Shown in pieces: positions 55,301-64,000 of a stretch of DNA of 64,000 nucleotides. Both the position numbers and the translations under genes were made by a program. This stretch comes from Bryopsis sp. KO-2023 (Eukaryota > Chlorophyta > Ulvophyceae > Bryopsidales > Bryopsidaceae). Every line of letters starts with the position of its first letter. The first letter of the stretch is position 1. The notes below the pieces were generated by a model. The model did not search any database. It was not told where the DNA came from and saw nothing but the letters and a program-made list of their open reading frames with translations. The stretch is taken from positions 4,681,501-4,745,500 of the forward strand of contig BSYQ01000005.1 in NCBI GenBank assembly GCA_030272585.1, given 5' to 3'.

Positions 55301-58300
55301 TGGTGGGGAAAGTTGCTGGGCTACCAGGCGTCCTTGCAAAACAGTGGCATGTGCATTGGGACGCCGAAACACTGCCCCGGCCTCACTACCAACCCGAGTG
55401 AGTCGATCAGAATTATCCGTGAAGGAATCCTGTGGAGGCCTTGGGAGTTTGCCATGTTTTTGAGGTTGGCTTTATTCCCAGACCAAATGAATGTGTTGTG
55501 GGGGTGGCTGTAGTTCCGATGGAATCATGCTGGCTGATACGTCGATGGATCGCGTTGTTTTGAGTGTCCACGCCTTGGCGATTCTCCAGCCATCGGATTT
55601 GGCAGTCCCTGTGATTGAATGCATTGCACCCCCATACGGAAACCCACACGATGTCGCCAGCTCGGAGACTTGCCAAGCACCGTTCTCTGCTGAAGCTTTG
55701 ACTGTGGGGTTGGTTCGTGCCCTGGGTTCCCTCCCCATGTTGAGTCATTTGGAAGGGGGGGGCGATGGGGGGGATGGGGATGGTGTGGGGGGGTTGGAGG
55801 AGGAAGACAAGGGTTGGAGTTTTGAGAGGGTTTTCCAGTCGTATGCGGCTTATGTTTTGCAAAAGAGGTTTGCTGCAGGAAGCTTTGGGGAAGTGTGGCG
55901 AGCGAAAAGAAGCTACCCGACCTCAGGTGCTTTTTTGGAGATATGCCAATCGAAACTGTGGAAGAAAAAAAAAAGAACCGAACGGAAAATGAGCTGATTA
56001 TAAATCTGAATGTGAATGCTGTGGTGTGAAAATTGGATTTGCCATTTTGACCTGCTAGGTGGATGGTTTACTCGTTGCTTCTACCAGTGAATTGCTTGTG
56101 ATGAGGCTGGCGCCATGTTTTTGCATGGGGTTTTATTGACGATTCAACTTGGATGTGTGTAGAAGTTGAAGGATCCGGCCCAGATACAGATTTGTTTGTC
56201 ATGAAACGCTTGATGGTTGAGAAAGGGGAGGATGTTTTACGGAGCGGTTTGAGGGAAAGATATTTCGGTGAACTCTTTCGGCAGAAAGCTGCTGAGGCAG
56301 GCGCCAGTGGGGTGGAGTGCCGAGGGTGCAACCATCTGGTAAAAATAAAAAAGCCAAACGTAGTCATTTCGACATCTTTATTGTTGCCTGTACCTTATGT
56401 TCTATAAATAGAATGATGATTTCGGGGCGGTTGGAGAAGCTTCAGTCGACACTTTGCCAATCTGCTTGAACCTGTTGAGCATCAGGCTTTTTTCCAGCTG
56501 CCGATGGAACCTGATAACCCAATGCTAGTCAATATCGAGTCCAAAAATCTCAATGCCACCATAATATATAGGTATGACTCGAAATTCTTGGTACATTTTA
56601 CAGGTTCGCTTCATTGAATCGTTTGAGGTTGAGCCTGGGCCTGAGCTCTGGCTAGTGTTTCGAGACGAAGGGCTGTCGCTGCATTCCATGATGTACGATC
56701 AAGTGATGGCGCCCAAATCTGGGAAGATAAAGGTGTTCAGTAGGAGTTTTACCTTTCATCCTCTCAAAATCAGCATTTGATCTAGCGCTGGCCATCAACT
56801 GGTACATATATAAAAAAACACGAAAAGAAACTGCTTACCTAGAGATATAACCACCAAAATTGCATCGTTGCATGTGGCCGTGCGGCCTTGCTTCTTTTTG
56901 GGGTGAATTGATTTGGAATGGGGGTGGGGGTGGATATGCAACAGGGCGGTTCAACTTTTTCGGGATTGAGTATTGTGGAGCCAGGGCAATGGTGGTATCG
57001 AATGAGAAAAAGCAAAAAGGGGGACCGCCTGTTCAAAGGAATTCTCCGAGAACTGCTACTAGGAATCCAAGCCATCCATCAAGCAAACATAACCCACAGG
57101 CAAGTGGGGCCATACAGCAAATTTCCTGTTTCGTTTACGAGAATATGATTTTCGACCTGGACCTGGAGATTAGGCACCAGAAAGAAAAACAGTCGCCACT
57201 GTATTCCGAATTCTGAAGAACGGGTTGGTCCGCCAGGGATATTAAGCCTGAGAATATTCTTTTGGCAAACAATGGGGAAGAGAAGGGGGGCACCGACATG
57301 CACGTCCGAGTCATTGATTTTGGGTCTGCAGTCGACAATTACACATTCCACAACCTCTACGGAGCCAGTGGGCCCACAGAACTGGAGCAGACTCAGGAGT
57401 ACGCCCCTCCTGAGGCTCGATTCGGAAGGTTAGTAATAACATGGTTCTTCCTCAGCAAAACCACCACCAATTTTGCAAAACCTGGATATTGCTTAGTATC
57501 GTTCTTGATGAATGGGCATCCCCCATAACATCCGCTGCCCAATCAATTTGCCTTGATGCTGCATGGCTTCGGGTAGAGGGTTTTTCGTCATATTTATCGG
57601 ACTTCCCCCACACACCGGAATCTGGATATAGAGAAAAAATGTTACTTTGTTTTTACCTTAGGCTGGACTTCTTTAACCAAACCCTTCCCTCGTTGCAATC
57701 TTATGATATCTGGAGTGTGGGGGTGGTTTGGCTGGAGTATATCCTGGGGACACCCCTAGTCTTCCACTTGCCTGGCCGAACCCGGGCCCTGCTGGACCAT
57801 CGGCTGAGACTCTCCTCTTTGCCTGAACCTGAAAGAGAAAGGGCTTACCTGTTGCGAGCAATGATGGAATTCTGCATATATCCACCGACATCGGTGGACC
57901 CCAGAAAGAAACGAAAAGTGAAAACTGAGGGAGCCTCACATCAACAGCATTCTAAAGGGGAATCGAAAAGTTCGAAGCCGGAGGGTGGGAAGCTGGTCAA
58001 AAAAAGGGGCAAAGCTGAGAACAAGAAACGGAAATCTGTGGAGGATAAGGAGAGGGCTTCGTCGATCGTGCTGTGGAGTTGCAGCGAAGAAGCCTTGATG
58101 AAACTGATCAAGTCTAGGGATCCGACAGGTTAGAGCGTGAATTTTGGGGGGGGGGTGTTGCATATTTCGGGTTTTTTCCCTGTTGAGTGTTGCTCCCTTG
58201 CCATCACACTTCGATTTTTTAACTTTCTGTTTTAATATTGTTGACAGGGAGGGGGCTGCCGAGCAAGACTGCATTGAAACTGTTGATGGCCATGTTGGCT

Positions 58301-58363
58301 TGGGATCCGGAGCAAAGAATATCTGCCGATGAAGCTCTAGAGGACTTGTTTTTCAAGGAATAA
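52314..58363 (+). CDS. PP2C phosphatase-protein kinase fusion, PP2C51-like (16 exons)
   Basis: Exons: 52314-52457, 52725-52777, 52962-53063, 53104-53398, 53644-53743, 53901-54017, 54491-54718, 54888-55066, 55207-55397, 55514-55926, 56163-56338, 56604-56732, 56945-57099, 57237-57428, 57662-58128, 58248-58363; 1018 residues. The phosphatase half has GRRMEMEDR, FMGIYDGHEG, DGSTAVVAIVF, GNVGNSR (usual GDSR), LKTEDHTP.QPDE, LELSRAIGD, FLILASDGVFE and GSMDNIAVSV. The kinase half has AAGSFGEVW, VMKR, THRDIKPENIL, VIDFGSA, YAPPEA and DIWSVGVVWLEY, so all catalytic residues are present. The domain order is that of Arabidopsis At3g63340. A Lys-rich insert in the kinase C-lobe contains PRKKRKVK (~905). 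HRD is split by a GC-AG intron. The N-terminus (MGCRREAMLLLLFTLIQIG) could be an anchor or signal. An exon may be missing between 54017 and 54491. Likely a signalling enzyme; substrates unknown. Confidence 0.88.
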
Positions 58364-59195
58364 TTTTTTGTTGCTTTTTGGGGGGGGGCGGGGGGAGGGG
58401 GCTGGGCAAAGAGAAACAAACCATCTGTCAGCTGATCACTCCAGCTGGAATTTTGATTTCTGTAATGGATCCGTTCCTATTCGAACAGTGGCGCTGGTGT
58501 GGGCGGCGGGGAGGAGTTTTTCGACGTTTTTGTTGGGGAAGGTGTGTTCTGTCTCACGTCGACGTCCCTGGTCGTCATGATGTGCTTACCAAGTCAAATA
58601 TATTAACAAGATGCCAAGGTGGAAAAGGCAAGCCCGTTTTTCGCTGATGTTCGCCAGCCAAAATCGTCAGCCGCCAGAGACGATCCTAGCGAAGTTCAGC
58701 CTTTCTTTTCCCCACATTTATCCCTAGCAATTCTAAATCGAACGATTGGGCTGTTTCCCTTTTCGTCGACCGAGGTCGAACGGATACTTCCACCCATTCA
58801 AACACGGCGACCAGCGACAGAAAAATACGAGGGATCAAAAATTGTTTCTCCGCATGTTTTTGTCTGTCATGGGAACCATCCAAAACCGAATTTCTGTCAT
58901 CTTCGCGAGAGAAGAAATGCGGATTTTGACTCGCTTTTGTGTAACCGACGCACAGACTCGTGCGTGAGCACACGCTAACCGTTTCCTTCCATCCACTTTC
59001 CTCCGCCCGACCAACATTTTGAGCCACCCGCCACCAACCAAACGGTTAGAAGCACAGAAGATAGACCCACCCTCTTGATATTCTATCAAACACACTTTCC
59101 CTCTTCGATGGTGCAACCTTTTCACGAGCTCAAATGATGAAAATAACCTGACATGGCTCATTAAAAAAAATCATCTTTCAGGCCTTGATAGAGCA
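58364..59195. other. Intergenic and presumed 5' UTR of the next gene
   Basis: 832 bp. Coding exon 1 of the next gene is preceded by an acceptor (TCATCTTTCAG at 59181), so an upstream noncoding or unrecognised exon must lie here. A G tract lies at 58380-58400. Confidence 0.4.
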
Positions 59196-62100
59196 ATGGA
59201 GGATGAAGATCAGCTGGAGTTTCTGGCATCGGAGCTTGATCGAGTCCGGGTGATGAGGGCTGACATCACCCAGATGCAGGTAATTCAAATTTAAATTCAA
59301 ATTCAGTGGTGAAAACAGGTTAAATCAAGCTTCCAATGTGCCGGTTGGTGACCTTTCGTTTTTGCAGTTTCGTCCCTTTCTGGATTTTTAGCTTCTTTCG
59401 GTTGACGGATGGATTTTCATGCATGATGTTGCTTTCTTTCTAAGAATGCCATTTTTGCCATTTTAAGAGAGACATTGGCTTGACTTTATTCTAAAAATCT
59501 GGAACCCTGTTAGATGAATCTAGAACAGGGTGATGTGGTTCAAGGCTGCAGTGTACTCAATTTGCATGCATCGACAGTGATTGATCGGTTCATATGGCTG
59601 GCTGCATGTATGTCTGACAGGATGATTTGCGGAGTGCCCGCCTGAACTTGGAGCGTTCCCAAGAGTCTTTTGAATATTCGCACCGAGCGTTTGTGTTGGA
59701 ATCGCCAGAGCGAAGAATTTTGGATGATGGGACGAACAGGTATGAAGCATCAATTATGAAGCTCTTCCCCAGACTTCCGATTCACACCATAATCTTATCT
59801 GAAATTTATATTTCCAGGATTTTTTTATTATTGTTTCGAAAAATTTGGGTCAGTTTTTTTATTGTTTGTTTGATTCAATGTTAGGGCATCCCTTGACACC
59901 AACCGCTACTGGCACGAATGCCATCACAAATTGGATAGGGACGATCAAGGCAGTTTCCATCGCCACTCCTCTCCAACCCGCAGAGAGAGATATCCAGCAG
60001 ATTGCCAGGTAAAAGGTCAACTGTCAAAAATTATCCCTTCAGTTCTGCATGAGTCGAGTCTCTATTGTCCACAAATAGACAAATAGACAAAAACAAATAA
60101 GCAAATTCTGATGGAAGAATGGCTCAGTCCAGCAATTAGGATTCGTGCTGCTTCTATGAGTTACGGAGCGTGTTGAAAATATGGGCAGTTTTTCCCTGAA
60201 TTGACGCCAAATGTCTGAAATCTACTCAGGTCCATTCTGCCAGACCACCCGGTACTCCAGAAAGGGACTGGTCTCCAACAAGGGCGGAGTCTCCCTCCCG
60301 TGGAACTCTTGTCTGTAATCGATGTGGGAGCCCAGGTCTGACCATGTTTGGGGGGGAAGAATTGAACCGATCGAACAGTGGCTGTGCATGGAAGGATCAA
60401 GCATGGCTTCAAAACGAAATTGCCGTCTTGCGGACAGGAATAGGGGAGCTCCAGCGAAGTGTGGACAGAGCCCAGCACACATCAAAGGTGATTTCCTGCA
60501 ACGTTTGACAGTTCAATAGAAAGAGGCAAAATTTGACAGTCCTCAATTAACCGACACCTTTGATTGCCTTTCCAATGAGGTTCAAGATGATTTTTGCCTT
60601 TAACAAACTTTGATTGATGTTGTGTACTTCTCTTGGTGGCAGATTTGGCCCAAGAAATCATCAAGTGATCAGCCAGATGACAGTGAATCCAACAGCAGCG
60701 ATGCCAGAAACAAGAAAAGGCACATCCACGTGGAGCTCCAAAAACGCATGGACAAGATGTGCGAGGATGTTACTGCCCTGAGCATTCGACTGGATAGTGT
60801 CGAAGACCCTGAAGGGATGCATTTTCCTCAAGGCAAATCGGCTCAGCAATCTGGGATGCACAAAGAGTTCATGGAGGAAATGGATGATCTTCGGGCGCAC
60901 ATGCACAGCTTGGGTGGACAAATGAAAGACATGGCGCAGTCTTGGGCCTCCGGTGACAGGGACAGTGCTTTGATAACCCTCAGGAAAAAAGGCGATGCTG
61001 GATTTGATGTGAAGGGGCAAGGAGTGTGTGCATCCAGTCGAAGTGCATCCGCAAATGATGGATTGAATGGGGACCAAACCAAATTCATTTTGGCTGGAGA
61101 AGGGGCTGTCTGTACATCTGATGTGGAGAGAAATACCCGCAACATTCATGGATCGAATGTTGCTGAGGAGCGGGATTCTCAGTCATTGAATGCGGGTGGA
61201 GGCAATGATAGGCATAAGGATGTGCATGGTGAAGTGAATCTTGGTTGTGTATCTCGGCACGAGATATGGAAGGAAGATAACTCTGGCGCTGGGTCAGGTT
61301 TTGGATGCGCGACAGGTGGTGTTGGTATCCAAGATGAGCCAAATTGTGACAAAAATGGGAAAGAACAAAATGGGAAAGCAAGGGGTTTCAAAATGAGAGA
61401 AGAATTCCATGAGGAAGTTCCGTGCGGTGAGATGGACCGGACTGTGAAACCAGGAGGGGTGACTGGGAACACCGAGGGGGGCAGAAATCGGGTGAACGAC
61501 CGGGGTATCTACCAGACTGACCCAGCATCAAGGCCACAGGAATCCCAACCAGTCAGACCAGGCCGACCAGGCCATCAGAATATACATCATGACTCTACTT
61601 CGGGCGAGATCCCACCCAACCCTCAGGTCATGGGTTCACAATCACCCCACACAAGATATTGTCCTGATGGTCACAATTTTTTTCACAGTTTCCCTGGGAG
61701 GGATGACCAAGACACCGAGCTTTTCAAACCTAACCGACTGGACACAGGCTGTGAACACCAGACTGAAAATTTGGAAAAGTCACCACACCAACTTCATCCG
61801 TTTTCTTCCCTGAGGGGTGCTCAAGTCAGAAGATCAGGTGGCTGTTTGGAGGAGACGGAAATTCTAGGGGGTGGGGAAACACATCCTTCCACCAGAATGG
61901 AAAATTCATGTGCAACAGAACAAGGTCTTGACTCAGTGGCGGCACCATTCAATACAAGCGTGGAACACAGCCAAGTCGGAGAGATTGGAACGTGCGAGGG
62001 ATCTGGGAATTCTAACACAGGGGATGAGCTGTCGTTCAGTGCGATTGAGAAGCAGTCCACAGAGTTCGAATTTTCTTGCCGGCCACATGATAGGAACATC

Positions 62101-64000
62101 GGTTCTACCGGACTGACAGTAGAAAGTGCACTTCCCGAAACAGCCAATCAAGCAGCCCAGGATACCATCCCCAACGGGGACGCGGTGATATGGAGACAAT
62201 CGGCGTCTGCAAACACAGTGAGGTCTCCCTTGGCGATAAATCAGCCTGTTTATCGAGCGCCAACGAGAAACGCAAACGAAAAGGAGGTCGATTCCGAACA
62301 ACACTGCGAAAAGGAAGAGGTGCCTAACGTAGCTGCAAGCGTTACAGGCAAGGTCCATGGTGAACCCATCCTCACAACGGATGATAAGAGACCCCTGTGT
62401 ATCAATCATGATGACGGTGCAGTGAGAAACTCTGCAAGCTCACCAGGAAAGGTGATCGAAATTGAAGAGGTCGACAGGGCGTCAGAAAGTGGAGCAGTTC
62501 GTTTCCCCTTGAGAACCACCAGCATTGCGAAGCTCAACACTGACCCAGATTTGCACGAGGATTTTGCTGGTTCGCAAGAAATAGCCGCAACACAAAAGAT
62601 CACTTCAGAGGGACCAGGATTGCTTGATCCGGCCACGACACCACCTCCATCTATTTTAGAAGCTGTTGGCAAAAGTGGAGTCGTGCCAATTGGCAGTGAG
62701 TGTTGCTACCCTGGCGACGACGATGGAAGAGCTTGCTCGACAAGCCACTCGGCCGTGACTAGGTGGTGGGCAAAACATAAAAAAGATGATGAACACAGTG
62801 AGATCGATAGCGGATGTTTCGCGGAAAGCAGTGCACACGCGAACGACCCCCAACCTCAATGGCAACGCAATTCCAATGCAGCTCCAAGTTATACCCCAAC
62901 TGGAGGAATTGGAGAGAGTTCTGGTGGTCCTGATGGGCATGCCGCACACGAATATTGTTTGGCTGGGGGTGATCCAGAGGGGCTTTCCGTGCAGTCTTGT
63001 GCAGAAGCGAAAGATACCAACATCCAGCAAATGAACGCAGCTGAGCCGTGGAGCGCAGTTTTTCCTTATCCTGGTGATAAGGAAAGGTCTAAGATTGACT
63101 TTCAGAACCGTTTTGGCGATGTTCGGCGTCAACTTGAGGGTCTGAGCAAAGGTTTGGACGAAGCAGAGACAAACCCTTCGATCCAATTGAAGGATTTGTC
63201 AGTTTTGAGGGCTGCGCTGCGGCAGTTGATAGATCGCGTCGACAGCGCTTGTGAAGTCTCGGAGAAGGAAGTAAACCTCCTTCAAAACGAACTGAAAAAC
63301 TCTTTTGACAATCATTCCCAACTCAAGGATGTGTGTCAAGATCTCCACCTCAAGAATTTGGAGCTTCTAGAATGCAAAGAACAAGAGGTAAATTGAAATG
63401 CGCTACCATGGGCTCCACATCGAGTGTTTCAACTGATACCCCTCTAAAAAGTGTATTAACTTGGCAGGAAGCGAAGCTGGCGATTTCGGAAAAAGAAGCC
63501 ACCAATTTGAAGTTGCGTCTGACGGAGATGAAATCCAATTTGAGTTTAATGTCTGGGCAGCTTGCTGGTGCCACGGGTAAACTGAACGAGAAATCTGAGA
63601 GATTGAACTTTCTGGAAAGAGAACGCAGCATCTCTCAAGAGACTCTCCTGACGGTATGCCGATTATGCAATATCAGCATTCGAATGCAATACAAGCGACG
63701 CACCCCTCCAGCAAATAGGCTATGCAGACAGTTTTTGTGGTTCGATGTTTTTTTGGTCCATTTTGTCTCGCAGGCGAGGTCAGATCTTGCTTCGAAAACT
63801 TCACAGCTAGCGAGGTGTTCTTCCGCTTTGGAGCAAGCCTCTTCTATTATTCAGCAAAGACGCTCATCCAGTCATGGGATTGAAGTTTCGCAAGTGGGTA
63901 TCACACCTCTGCGGCTGCTGTCTCTCAAATGGCCCTTTCACGGGCGTTTCACCATTGCGTGAGGAGACGATACTTTGTTCGCAGGAACGTATTTTGGAGC
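59196..64000 (+). CDS. Long protein with coiled-coil segments, 3' end beyond the window (at least 8 exons)
   Basis: Exons: from ATG 59196 to 59279, 59621-59739, 59885-60008, 60230-60487, 60643-63387, 63468-63653, 63774-63893 and 63985 onward; more than 1210 residues, all phases join. The ends are helical and charged with heptad-like spacing (MEDEDQLEFLASELDRVRVM; QKRMDKMCEDVTALSIRLDSVE; EAKLAISEKEATNLKLRLTEMK). The single 2.7-kb exon 5 encodes ~915 residues. Its middle ~650 are hydrophilic, Gly/Ser/Asn/Glu-rich and probably disordered, and it returns to coiled coil near its end (FGDVRRQLEGLSKGLDEAE). A lone CNRCG pair occurs in exon 4. No family was recognised; a scaffold or cytoskeletal role is only a guess. 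An earlier start is possible. Confidence 0.7.

Overview
The window is nuclear DNA from a plastid-bearing eukaryote, most likely of the green/streptophyte lineage. Nearly every host gene has short exons with GT-AG introns whose phases can be joined by eye. Several products are typical of that lineage: a plastid SNAT/NSI-type N-acetyltransferase, a CRM-domain RNA-binding protein, a PP2C-protein kinase fusion of the Arabidopsis PP2C51 type, a Zn/Cd P1B-ATPase with the plant GICC motif and a Cys-rich tail, an eight-cysteine lipid-transfer-like protein, and a GUP1-type MBOAT. A tyrosine-recombinase (DIRS/PAT-like) retroelement points to an alga rather than a flowering plant. I cannot name the species.

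Layout. 0-11 kb: three diverged copies of a T1/BTB (KCTD-like) gene, the middle one broken, separated by a complete PAT-like retroelement (4277-8734) with split direct repeats. 11-23 kb: transposon territory, with a 5'-truncated LINE flanked by a 15-bp target duplication, a hAT-type MITE (8-bp target duplication) and, nested inside it, an intact 7-kb Ty3/gypsy chromovirus with two LTRs that look identical. 24-64 kb: host genes. In order these are an HMA-type metal ATPase (-), a membrane-anchored sulfotransferase (+), an unassigned gene (-), a secreted eight-Cys protein (-), SNAT (+), a GUP1-like MBOAT (-), a CRM protein (+), a targeted FKBP (-), the PP2C-kinase (+), and the 5' part of a long gene with coiled-coil segments (+, runs off the end). 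Between the sulfotransferase and the unassigned gene lies about 3.6 kb of low-complexity sequence.

How it fits together. Four host gene pairs are head-to-head (HMA/sulfotransferase, LTP/SNAT, GUP1/CRM, FKBP/PP2C-kinase). In three of them the start codons are only 190-375 bp apart, so shared promoters are likely; one of these intervals carries a G-box. No pathway cluster is evident. The plastid-linked functions (SNAT, CRM protein, possibly FKBP) are independent housekeeping or regulatory genes. The exon models below were assembled by hand from splice-site consensus, reading phase and recalled family motifs; no search or transcript evidence was used.
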